From an uncultured Thermoguttaceae bacterium (GTDB lineage Bacteria > Planctomycetota > Planctomycetia > Pirellulales > Thermoguttaceae), in assembly GCA_938084835.1 (NCBI GenBank), contig CALKER010000006.1:248001-312000 (forward strand): a DNA stretch of 64,000 bases, given 5' to 3'. The stretch's first letter is position 1; the number at the start of each line of letters is the position of its first letter. Both the position numbers and the translations under genes were made by a program. The notes below the pieces were generated by a model that saw only the letters and a list, made by a program, of their open reading frames with translations, was not told the DNA's origin and did not search any database. Below are positions 56,565-64,000 of this stretch, one piece after another.

Positions 56565-57707
56565 TCAACGGGGACACGGCGGCTGACTACACAGAAGCGA
56601 TTGTGCCTCCCTAACCCGGATGATCTGCTCTGGTTTGACGATCAAATACCGGTGGCGCCCGTTCTCATCCTGCCGAAAATGCGTCCGACCTTTCTCATCA
56701 ACTTGGATCCACCCCGGAGGTGAAAGATCGAAGTAGCCGTGCTGCGGGCGGACGGCATACAACACCGAAGTTAAATCCCATGTGGGCTGGTCGTTCGCAA
56801 GGCCACGGTAGTAGTCGTAGGCCTCACGAAGGGGATGATGTGGAACATAGCGATAATCAAGCTGCATGCTCAAGGCTGGGTGCGGTATAGCCACGCCAAC
56901 TTCATAACCGCTCACCACGATCTCTGTGGGCCACTCCGCGAAGAGTTTTTGTGCTGAGGGAATATCCCATCGGATGTTGAACTCCACGAAATTTTGTGCC
57001 TGAAGTTCCTGGCTAAAAGCCCCACCCATTACGGACAGCAGCCGGACTTTCTGTCTTGCCAACGCCTTTCCGTCCAGTGACGAGACTTCATCTGGTCCTG
57101 AATCAAGAAGCCGCGCCAGGTTCGTGGAATATCCCACTTGCACAATTACGATGGAGTGATCAGGTTCTGCAGCCAGAACCTGCCGGAGGATGTACGTGGC
57201 CTCGGGAACATCCTCGCGAGTGCGAATGCGATGCGGGTATCGCAATTGCCCGTTGTTTTGCGCCTCGGCCACTCGACGAATATATTTTCCTTCCTCCGGC
57301 CGGCTGCCGCCCCGCACCATTCCGATGGGGATATTCGGACGTCCATAAAAAGTGTTCATTAGTTCAACAAAGCGAGCGGCATAGACATTGTCCTTTGTTA
57401 ATGTCACCGCCAGAAGCCGACACTCATTTCGGCTCTGAAGGGCATGGATCATAGCCAGTGCCATTGCATCGTCCACGTCGTTTCCCAGATCTGTATCGAA
57501 AATGAGTCGGACCGCTTCCGGCGGTGGTTGGGCAATCAGGGGCGCGGGGACCGACAGGTAACCCAAAGCTGGTACAACGACAACTATTACCCCGATTAGC
57601 CGGTTGAGGACCGAATTGTTTAGGAACCGCCGATCAGTCTCCTTGTACAAAAATGGCCACTGGTAACAACGTTTGCACATAAGGGGTTGATCTTTGATTC
57701 CACCCAT
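56565..57707 (-). CDS. Membrane-anchored or exported nucleoside hydrolase
   Basis: Inosine/uridine-preferring nucleoside hydrolase family, cleaving the N-glycosidic bond of nucleosides with a bound calcium. D71-x-D73-x-x-x-D77-x-D79-D80 in FDTDLGNDVDDAMAL is the metal-binding signature. A hydrophobic segment (LIGVIVVVVPALGYLSVPAP) at about 37-56 suggests export or a signal anchor, unlike the usual cytosolic family. The start is ATG 57707 with GGGAGAAG upstream; the N-terminal 36 residues before the hydrophobic stretch include CKRC. Length of 380 residues is longer than typical (310-330). The NupC-type transporter in this window could use the products or substrates. Confidence 0.86.
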   Translation of the reverse strand: MGGIKDQPLMCKRCYQWPFLYKETDRRFLNNSVLNRLIGVIVVVVPALGYLSVPAPLIAQPPPEAVRLIFDTDLGNDVDDAMALAMIHALQSRNECRLLAVTLTKDNVYAARFVELMNTFYGRPNIPIGMVRGGSRPEEGKYIRRVAEAQNNGQLRYPHRIRTREDVPEATYILRQVLAAEPDHSIVIVQVGYSTNLARLLDSGPDEVSSLDGKALARQKVRLLSVMGGAFSQELQAQNFVEFNIRWDIPSAQKLFAEWPTEIVVSGYEVGVAIPHPALSMQLDYRYVPHHPLREAYDYYRGLANDQPTWDLTSVLYAVRPQHGYFDLSPPGWIQVDEKGRTHFRQDENGRHRYLIVKPEQIIRVREAQSLLCSQPPCPR

Positions 57708-57962
57708 CGAATACTTCTCCCTTTAGCATGTTGCCGTTTCTAGGCACACCGAATTTCGAAAAACGGCTCGGACCTTCGGGATCGCGAGCCATTTGTTAAC
57801 GAACCTGATCCACGCTAGAGGAATATTCTGATTTTTTACTCCTTGACAAATGGTTTTTCGTACGTGCTTTTGATTGGGGGAAAACGATTGTGCCGGAGGT
57901 ACTTCCTGAAGATGCCCGCTTTACGCTCCACATGGCATTTTGCTTCCGATTCATTCGTCTAT

Positions 57963-58904
57963 TCACACACGTGAAGCATTCAGCATTGTTTCTAGGTGTA
58001 CCGCTACGGACTCGGCCAGCGAGGGTGGGTGGTATCCTCCCTCGAGCACGCTTATCACGCGGCCTTCCGCATAGGTGTCTGCAAGCTCGAGCACGTGCTC
58101 TGTCAACGGACCGTAATCTTCCGTTTCCAAGCCGAGGTTACCTACCGGGTCAAGCCGGTGCGTATCAAATCCGGCACTCACGAAGATTAGTTGGGGCCGC
58201 ATTTTCTTGGCAAATGGGTGCAGATGAGCAGCGAAGGTGTCTAAATATTGCTTCCGCGAGATACCAAATGGCACCGGGACGTTGCAGGTGGTACCAGCCC
58301 CGGCTCCGGCGCCGGTTTCCTCCGCCCGTCCTGTGCCGGGGTAAAACGGCCAACGGTGGATCGAGAAAAAAGCGACGTGGGGATCTTCCCAAAAAATCTC
58401 CTGAGTGCCGTTACCATGATGGATATCCCAATCGACGATAAGCACGCGCTCTAGCTCGAAAAGCTCGACAGCCATTCGCGCTGCTACAGCAACATTATTG
58501 AAAATGCAAAACCCCATAGCTCGGTCAGCCAAGGCATGATGTCCCGGCGGGCGGACCAAACACAAAGCCTGCCGATCTTCTCCCTGGAGTATCGTCATCG
58601 TGGCATGGCAAACCGCGCCCACCGCTTTTAGGGCGACATCAAAAGAGCTGGGACTTACTATGGTGTCCGGATCGGCTTCCCCACCACCTGATTTGGCAAG
58701 TGACCAGATTTCGTCAATATATCGCGGGTAATGGACCCGGGCTAGCACTGCCCGTTTTACTGGTTCCCAGAACGGGGTACGGCACCGCTGCCAAAGTCCT
58801 AGCCTGCTTAAATAGTCCGGAAGATCGCGTATCCTTTCCGCATTTTCAGGATGACTACCGGTTTCGTGATGCAGAAATAAAGGATCGAAGTACACAAACG
58901 CCAT
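57963..58904 (-). CDS. Histone-deacetylase-family (class II HDAC/AcuC-like) amidohydrolase
   Basis: Zinc-dependent deacetylase fold, bacterial class II HDAC or acetylpolyamine amidohydrolase relative. The 313 residues contain VRPPGHHALADRAMGF (active-site HH pair), VDWDIHHGNGTQEIFW (zinc aspartate and histidine), FVSAGFDTHRLDP (second zinc aspartate) and SVLEGGYHPPSLAESV. These are the standard catalytic residues, so the enzyme is probably active. The acyl substrate cannot be read from the sequence. No clear ribosome-binding site before ATG 58904. Confidence 0.92.
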   Translation of the reverse strand: MAFVYFDPLFLHHETGSHPENAERIRDLPDYLSRLGLWQRCRTPFWEPVKRAVLARVHYPRYIDEIWSLAKSGGGEADPDTIVSPSSFDVALKAVGAVCHATMTILQGEDRQALCLVRPPGHHALADRAMGFCIFNNVAVAARMAVELFELERVLIVDWDIHHGNGTQEIFWEDPHVAFFSIHRWPFYPGTGRAEETGAGAGAGTTCNVPVPFGISRKQYLDTFAAHLHPFAKKMRPQLIFVSAGFDTHRLDPVGNLGLETEDYGPLTEHVLELADTYAEGRVISVLEGGYHPPSLAESVAVHLETMLNASRV

Positions 58905-59141
58905 TGGTTGTTGCCCGATCCTTGTGGGTCAACGAAGTTTGATATGTGGGGTATAGTTGGTAGTGGCAAACACCTGGGGACTGCTGGCTGAGCGTAGTCG
59001 CTTTTGAGTAGCCCGTGGTGGGCGAAATCCGGAAAGATCCCTGCCGCCAAACTGGTCCTCCAGTGACCCGTTGCCGGGTGTACGACGCCAAGGCTTTTGT
59101 AGCTTCTTTGTCGCCTTAGCGTCGGGCCTCTGTTTACCCTA

Positions 59142-60620
59142 TCACAACGCGGATGCGCTCTCCGTGCCAGCACGGTTGGGTGTAGGCATCTGGGCCCCAA
59201 TTTGCTCTCGCCACTTTTTAAGTTCGGCCTGCAATTCAGCTGTCTTGGTGGGGTTCTCCCTGCTTAAATCATGTTGTTCCCCCACATCGCTGCGAACATT
59301 ATACAACTCTACTCGGCCATCCTCGAAAAATTCGAGGAGCTTCCAAGGTCCTTTGCGAATCGCGCCGACCGGAGTGGTTCGCCACGTCTTCTTTTCTCCC
59401 CCCAAATAGCCGGGGAAGTGCCAAAAAAGTGATCGCTCCGGCCAATCCGTCCGGGATGGGTTCTTCAGCAAAGGAACGATGCTTACGCCGTCGAGGGGGT
59501 AATGGGTTGGCGGTTGAATCCCAGTTACCTCTAGCAAAGTGGGGAAAAAGTCCACACTGTGAATCGGTTCGCCACAGGTTGTGCCGGCGGGAATGACACC
59601 TTTCCACCGGAAGATAAAGGGCACACGGATTCCCCCTTCATAAAGCATTCCCTTGCCTCCCCGGAGCGGGGCATTATCAGTTACCTCGTCGCTGGCGATT
59701 CCCTCCCGGCTGTATCCGCCAACACCCCCATTATCGCTGGTGAAGATGATCAAAGTGTTTTCCGATAGACCAAGTCGGTCGATGGTATCCACAACCTGCC
59801 CCACGCTTTCGTCCAGGCTTGCGATCATCGCCGCGTATACAGGATGGTAGTGTCCACCCACTGGCCGTTTGTTCTTGAATTTTGCCAACAACTCTTCCTT
59901 AGCCTCGTAAGGTGAGTGAACCACAAAGTGGCTGAGCACCAGAAAGAACGGTCCCTGCCGGGCGTGACGACGGATAAAATCGATCGAAAGCTCCGTAAGG
60001 AAGTCGGCAAGATATGTTCCCTGCGGATAGGGCCTGGCCGGCCTGGTTACGAAATCAAAGTGTCTTCCCATCGATACCACTGCCTCTTCGAATCCGCGGA
60101 ACTGCGGATGATAAGGCTCTTTTTCACCCAGATGCCATTTACCAAAGTATCCCGTGCGGTAACCTGCCTCTTTGAGCACATCCCCCAGGGTGTGACATCG
60201 AAGCGGCAATTCGGTTACGTTGTCCACCGGTCGCAGTGGACGAGTCTGCCAGGGGAAGCGATCAATACTTCCTACCGTGTACACTCCCGTACGCGGTCCA
60301 TATTGTCCGGAGAAGATCGCAGCACGCGTAGGTTGGCAGTTGGGACCGGCTGTGTACCCCTCGGTGAACCGCACTCCTTCTGCCGCTAAACGGTCGATTT
60401 GGGGAGTCTCGTAAAATTGGCTTCCGTAGCAGCCAAGGTCTGTGTACCCGAGATCATCAGCAATGATGAACACGATATTGGGTTGATGGGGCCACCCTTG
60501 GTGTACCTGCGCCGACGGCATCGCCTGGCGGGAGGTCGTTGTTGATAACATTCCCAGCAATGCAACAGTGAGGATCCAAGAGCTGGGTAACCGTTTTTGA
60601 CGCAGCTTCTCCGTTTTCAT
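59142..60620 (-). CDS. Exported sulfatase (formylglycine type)
   Basis: Sulfatase of 492 residues with a signal peptide (SSWILTVALLGMLSTTTS). C95 in GPNCQPTRAAIFSG is the C-x-P-x-R cysteine converted to formylglycine. Metal ligands are D55 and D56 in IIADDLGYTDLG and the TSDNGGVGG segment. GKWHLGEKEPYHP is the usual second signature. Such enzymes desulfate algal or mucin polysaccharides and are abundant in planctomycetes. ATG 60620 with GGAGGG six bases upstream is chosen. The frame extends upstream to 60914, overlapping the xseA stop by four bases, but that extension is not sulfatase-like. The gene follows xseA at 290 bases in the same direction. Confidence 0.93.
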   Translation of the reverse strand: MKTEKLRQKRLPSSWILTVALLGMLSTTTSRQAMPSAQVHQGWPHQPNIVFIIADDLGYTDLGCYGSQFYETPQIDRLAAEGVRFTEGYTAGPNCQPTRAAIFSGQYGPRTGVYTVGSIDRFPWQTRPLRPVDNVTELPLRCHTLGDVLKEAGYRTGYFGKWHLGEKEPYHPQFRGFEEAVVSMGRHFDFVTRPARPYPQGTYLADFLTELSIDFIRRHARQGPFFLVLSHFVVHSPYEAKEELLAKFKNKRPVGGHYHPVYAAMIASLDESVGQVVDTIDRLGLSENTLIIFTSDNGGVGGYSREGIASDEVTDNAPLRGGKGMLYEGGIRVPFIFRWKGVIPAGTTCGEPIHSVDFFPTLLEVTGIQPPTHYPLDGVSIVPLLKNPSRTDWPERSLFWHFPGYLGGEKKTWRTTPVGAIRKGPWKLLEFFEDGRVELYNVRSDVGEQHDLSRENPTKTAELQAELKKWREQIGAQMPTPNRAGTESASAL

Positions 60621-60910
60621 CGCGCGCCCTCCGCCATTGTTCCACTTTTGTGGGATTGCACCAAATCCTCCGGATTCCCTAGGAGTTTGCCAGCTATCGG
60701 TTCCCGGATCTATTCGGGTCGTACCGCAACGACTAGGCCTTGCCCCTTGCCACCACGCAAGCATTGCGATTTTGGAGCCAGAGGGTGACCAACCTGGTCG
60801 CAACTTACCACCAATCCTTACCAAACATCCCGTATTTTTGGCCTTAAAGGGCCGATCGCTCGACGCCCTTGTGGCACTGGGGTATCTTTCGGATCGGGAA
60901 AGTTTGAAGG

Positions 60911-62197
60911 TCATTCTAGCATTGAAGACGGCGGAGCGGTATGGGCCTGCGCGCTTACTCCGTCGCTGAAGACCTTCTCCACACAGCTAATCGCTACTCC
61001 CCGGGCAAATTGGGTTTTGATCCGGTCCCCCACGTTTACCTCACTTGCCACCTTGAGGAGTTTTCGGTCAGGGAGGCGATAGGTAAGGCTGTAGCCTCGC
61101 GACAACACGGCAAGTGGGCTCAGAGCTTCCAACTGAGAGCTTAGGTGGCTCAGGCGTTCGCGAAACCATTCTAAACGTGCGAGCATGGCCCGATTGACTC
61201 GGGGCGATAAGTCATCGAGGCGACGCGCACGTTCGAAAATGCATTCCTTTGGTCGGCGCAGCCAAGAGGACCGCGCTGCCAGATGGTAGTGAAGCCGCCC
61301 TTGTTTAAGCTTCTCCCGCATGGCTACCTGCAGCCGCTGCCCGAGTTGGCCAAGTTGCGCCGCAAGTTCATGACGATCGGGACTAATTCGCTCTGCAGCC
61401 TCACTAGGTGTTAATGCACGGACGTCGGCAGCTAGATCGCACAGCGTAAGGTCGATCTCATGACCAATGGCCGAGACTACAGGCAGCTTTGAATTTGCCA
61501 CTGCCCGCACGACAATCTCTTCATTGAAGGCCCAAAGGTCCTCCACGCTTCCTCCACCCCGAGCCACCACGAGGCAATCAAAATCGGAGGCAATTTGATT
61601 GGCCAGGCGAATGGCTTCCGCAATTTCCTGGGGAGCTCCTTCACCTTGGACCCGCGTGGGAATTAACAAAATAAAACCCCCGAGCCACCGACGCGATAAG
61701 ATCTGCACAAAGTCGTGAACAGCTGCTCCTACTGGGCTTGTGACCAAGACAACCCGGCGGACGTATCGCGGCAGCGGCCGTTTCCGCTCCCGATCGAAAA
61801 GTCCTTCCTGAGCCAATTTTTCATAAAGTTGACTCAAGGCAAGCTTCCACGCTCCCACTCCTTTGGGTTCCACGTGTTGAATAATTAGCTCGTACTTTCC
61901 TTGTGGGGGGTAAACATCAAGATATCCAAAGCAGACAACTTCCAAGCCCTCATGAAGCTCAAAACGCACATCGGAGATCACCGCTCGCCAGATAACAGCA
62001 GGGAGCTGTGCTTCTTGGTCCTTCAAGGTGAAATAGACATGCCCAGAGCGGGGACGGCAAAGGTTTGAAATCTCTCCAACCACCCATACGGCTGGAAAAG
62101 CCTCCTGGATCAGCTCACGAAGGAGCACGGTGAGTTCGCTGATGGTTAAGATATAAGGGCGGGGTGGCCACCGTGGATGAACTGTGTCTGCACGCAC
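60911..62197 (-). CDS. xseA: Exodeoxyribonuclease VII large subunit
   Basis: Large subunit of exonuclease VII, which degrades single-stranded DNA. The N-terminal OB fold is VWVVGEISNLCRPRSGHVYFTLKD; the catalytic domain holds VTSPVGAAVHDFVQIL, LVVARGGGSVEDLWAFN and SAIGHEIDLTLCDLAAD; a coiled-coil C-terminal part ends near LSRGYSLTY. Length of 428 residues is normal. GTG 62197 is the start, with AGAGGA nine bases upstream. The small subunit gene xseB, often just downstream, is not visible in the 290 bases before the sulfatase. Confidence 0.95.
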   Translation of the reverse strand: MRADTVHPRWPPRPYILTISELTVLLRELIQEAFPAVWVVGEISNLCRPRSGHVYFTLKDQEAQLPAVIWRAVISDVRFELHEGLEVVCFGYLDVYPPQGKYELIIQHVEPKGVGAWKLALSQLYEKLAQEGLFDRERKRPLPRYVRRVVLVTSPVGAAVHDFVQILSRRWLGGFILLIPTRVQGEGAPQEIAEAIRLANQIASDFDCLVVARGGGSVEDLWAFNEEIVVRAVANSKLPVVSAIGHEIDLTLCDLAADVRALTPSEAAERISPDRHELAAQLGQLGQRLQVAMREKLKQGRLHYHLAARSSWLRRPKECIFERARRLDDLSPRVNRAMLARLEWFRERLSHLSSQLEALSPLAVLSRGYSLTYRLPDRKLLKVASEVNVGDRIKTQFARGVAISCVEKVFSDGVSAQAHTAPPSSMLE

Positions 62198-62614
62198 CTA
62201 AATTGGTCCTCTGGTAGTCCGATTAAGTTTGCATCTTTGTGGTTAGCGGGGACAAATTGCATTTGCGAGCTGGCCAGCGATTTTTGCACCTTATTTCGAA
62301 CTTTCGTTTTTGTGATCATTTTCGGGTAAAGCTGCAGGGGTAGATCCCCAAAACGTTTTTGGCCAATGTGACTGATTTTAACGGTAACAATCGCGGAAAG
62401 TTAATCCCAGCCTGGCCCCAGAAAGGCCCCCCTGCAGCACCAACGGGGGCTAAAAGCGAAAACACCCTCTGATCCGCTGCTTTTCAAGGCCGCTCTTTCA
62501 AGCTATCTTACGAGCAATTTAATTCTGAAATCAATTTAAGCCCACACACGTCGAGAAGTTTCGTGTTGGTACTTGGCAAAACTATCACATGTTAAGCCGA
62601 GGAGCGATCACCGC
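62198..62614. other. Divergent spacer, nothing recognised
   Basis: 417 bases between xseA and the nitroreductase gene. AT-rich around 62515-62540. No consensus promoter and no supported gene. Confidence 0.45.
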
Positions 62615-63148
62615 ATGGACTTATTAGAGGGTATTCGCACGCGGCGAAGTATCCGACGGTTTCAGGCTCGTCCCGTGCCGCGGGGGTTAATTCGAACGAT
62701 GATCGAAGCAGCCATGTTTGCCCCGAGTGCTCGAAATGCCCAGCCGTGGCAGTTCGTAGTGATTGACGATCGGCAGGTCCTGGCCAGCTACGGGAAGAAG
62801 CATCCGAATGCCGAAATGGCTAAGGATGCACCGTTGGGGATCCTCGTGTGCGGCGATCTTCGCCTCGAATTATCCCCGGGATATTGGCCTGTCGATTGTG
62901 CCGCAGCTGTGCAAAATCTTCTTTTGGCAGCGCACGCTGTGGGACTAGGGGCGGTATGGACAGGTGTATATCCCCGAGAGGACAGAATGCGAACGCTGCG
63001 AGAAATGTGCGGGCTTCCCCCGGAAGTTCAGCCTCACAGTTTGGTGGTGATTGGCTACCCGGCTGAAAGTCCGCCGATGCCTGATCGGTTTCGGGCGGAC
63101 CGGGTCCACCATTTGCGGTTTGGCCAACTCTATTCTTGGGAGGCCTAA
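62615..63148 (+). CDS. FMN-dependent nitroreductase family protein
   Basis: Flavoprotein of 177 residues reducing nitro, quinone or related substrates with NAD(P)H. Family features: IRTRRSIRRFQARPVP (FMN phosphate-binding arginines), MFAPSARNAQPWQFVVIDD, DCAAAVQNLLLAAHAVGLGAVWTG and VVIGYPAESPP. ATG 62615 has GAGGAG ten bases upstream and is preferred over the frame start at 62573. Length and motifs match the small single-domain group. Physiological substrate unknown. Confidence 0.92.
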   Translation: MDLLEGIRTRRSIRRFQARPVPRGLIRTMIEAAMFAPSARNAQPWQFVVIDDRQVLASYGKKHPNAEMAKDAPLGILVCGDLRLELSPGYWPVDCAAAVQNLLLAAHAVGLGAVWTGVYPREDRMRTLREMCGLPPEVQPHSLVVIGYPAESPPMPDRFRADRVHHLRFGQLYSWEA

Positions 63149-63519
63149 ATTAGGTTCTTCCTCCTCCGCCTGGGGGGAGTCGCTCGGCTTGAAGATTTCT
63201 CGAATCCTCGCCCGGCGGGGCTCAGTGCGGCGGTGCTATTTAAGGAAAATTTGAATTGGAACTGTCCATTAGGGGGTGATAGCCAGTGGGTTACGCAATG
63301 GAAATCGCATTTTTGTCTTCTGGCCGTCAAATTGCCTTTTCCCTCCGAGACCATTGCGATAGACTACGCGACAGGAACCCTAGCGGGCCATAGCTCAGCC
63401 TGATACAATAGCATTGCGATAAACACAATAAGAATGGGCGCCTTGGCGGGGTGACCGGACACATTACCCCCCACCCGGGACTTAGGAAGGCCCGGAACTC
63501 GGCCCATGGAGATGCCGCA
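63149..63519. other. Spacer with a GGGGT hairpin
   Basis: 371 bases between co-oriented genes. GGGGT (63448-63452) can pair with ACCCC (63466-63470). The first 13 bases of this element are identical to the terminator-like element at 56430. No supported gene. Confidence 0.45.
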
Positions 63520-64000
63520 ATGTCGGGAACCACCTACCTTACTAGCACGGCAACTTTGACCTCGGTAACGCTCACCCTCGGGGGTCATCCCCACGAAAGG
63601 CCGGTCGCAAAGCTTGTCGAACAGTATCAGGCAATCCTTAAGCAAGAACGTCTTAGCTGGACTGTGCATCATCGGCTAATCCGGCGGTTAGGTTCGGGTG
63701 GACAGGGGGTGGTATACCTCAGCGAGCGGCGGGGGACCGATCATTTTACCTTGCCGGTGGCGCTAAAGATCTTCTCGCCAGAAAAATACGAAAGCGATTC
63801 TGCTTACGAGGAAGCCATGGGGCGGATCGCCCACATTGCTGCACGCGTGGCACAGATCGGGCAGGATAATCTCATCGACGTCCATAACTGGATCGAGCGT
63901 TACCGTGTGCGGATCATGGAGATGGAATATGTAGACGGCTATGACCTGGCTCGGCTGTTGACCAATAGCATGTTGGGTCGTGTGCGAGAAAGGGTCAGCG
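63520..64000 (+). CDS. Ser/Thr protein kinase, 3' end cut by window edge
   Basis: The open frame from ATG 63520 runs to the window end with no stop (160 codons). It encodes about 50 residues of N-terminal extension, then a kinase start: the glycine loop RRLGSGGQGVVYLSE, the ATP-lysine in LPVALKIFSPEKY, and the hinge MEMEYVDGYDLARLL. These are intact, unlike the pseudokinase at 31 kb. Catalytic loop and C-terminal regions lie outside the window, so receptor parts cannot be described. GGAG at 63508-63511 is eight bases before the start. Confidence 0.85.
   Translation, partial: MSGTTYLTSTATLTSVTLTLGGHPHERPVAKLVEQYQAILKQERLSWTVHHRLIRRLGSGGQGVVYLSERRGTDHFTLPVALKIFSPEKYESDSAYEEAMGRIAHIAARVAQIGQDNLIDVHNWIERYRVRIMEMEYVDGYDLARLLTNSMLGRVRERVS

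Noticed and set aside
57843..57880. TTGACA with possible promoter on the plus strand
   Set aside because: No acceptable -10 hexamer at proper spacing, and the plus-strand frame that follows is antisense to the HDAC-like gene.
57890..58441. 183-codon plus-strand frame
   Set aside because: It overlaps the HDAC-family gene on the opposite strand, whose catalytic motifs are unmistakable.
60621..60914. N-terminal extension of the sulfatase frame as a separate coupled gene
   Set aside because: The ATGA overlap with xseA is suggestive, but the product resembles neither XseB nor another family, and the sulfatase has its own strong ribosome-binding site at 60620.

Overview
This window most likely comes from a planctomycete (Planctomycetota), probably a Pirellulales/Thermoguttaceae-type bacterium. 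The evidence is the gene content: a formylglycine-type sulfatase, an FG-GAP propeller protein, Tat-exported TIM-barrel-neighbour and deacetylase-like proteins, a NIPSNAP protein, a CE15 esterase, a kinase-like protein with the planctomycete N-terminal extension, a PduS-like/BMC-T pair and polytopic orphan membrane proteins. The lineage is inferred from families; no rRNA or other marker gene lies in the window. About 38 protein genes cover roughly 70% of the 64 kb. Most genes stand alone, in mixed orientation, separated by 300-700 base spacers, with one 3.5 kb stretch without a recognisable gene.

Layout. 1-6 kb: a large secreted glycosidase-like protein, then a PduS-like Fe-S flavoprotein and a PduT-like tandem-BMC shell protein. 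6-13 kb: aminotransferase, inositol-1-phosphate synthase, CE15 esterase, ABC-2 permease and acylphosphatase. 12.7-16.2 kb: gene-poor stretch ending at a FlgM-like anti-sigma factor. 16-25 kb: two divergent SAM methyltransferases, FG-GAP protein, alpha/beta hydrolase, KdsB and a divergent PurF. 25-31 kb: Tat-exported deacetylase-like protein, sugar isomerase-like TIM barrel, NIPSNAP protein and an exported nitrilase-superfamily enzyme. 31-36 kb: a pseudokinase-like membrane protein, a clan GH-A-like hydrolase and a CBS protein. 37-40 kb: YmdB-type phosphodiesterase and RNase Y, in the same order as in Firmicutes. 41-52 kb: sodium/solute symporter, prepilin-peptidase-like protein with an HD hydrolase, quinone reductase, NupC-type transporter and a large membrane protein. 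52-64 kb: full-length DsbD, a cysteine-bearing outer-membrane barrel protein, nucleoside hydrolase, HDAC-like deacetylase, sulfatase, XseA, nitroreductase and the start of a Ser/Thr kinase cut by the window edge.

How the genes fit together. The exported hydrolases (GH-A, CE15, sulfatase, deacetylase-like, nucleoside hydrolase) together with the symporter and NupC-type transporter suggest a heterotroph scavenging plant or algal polysaccharides and nucleosides. KdsB and the barrel protein indicate a Gram-negative envelope, and FlgM a flagellum. The most distinctive unit is the PduS/PduT pair. It keeps the pore cysteine and the ferredoxin-type cysteines needed for electron transfer across a microcompartment shell, but no other shell protein or core enzyme lies within the window. 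I saw no tRNA, rRNA, CRISPR array, intact transposase or phage gene.
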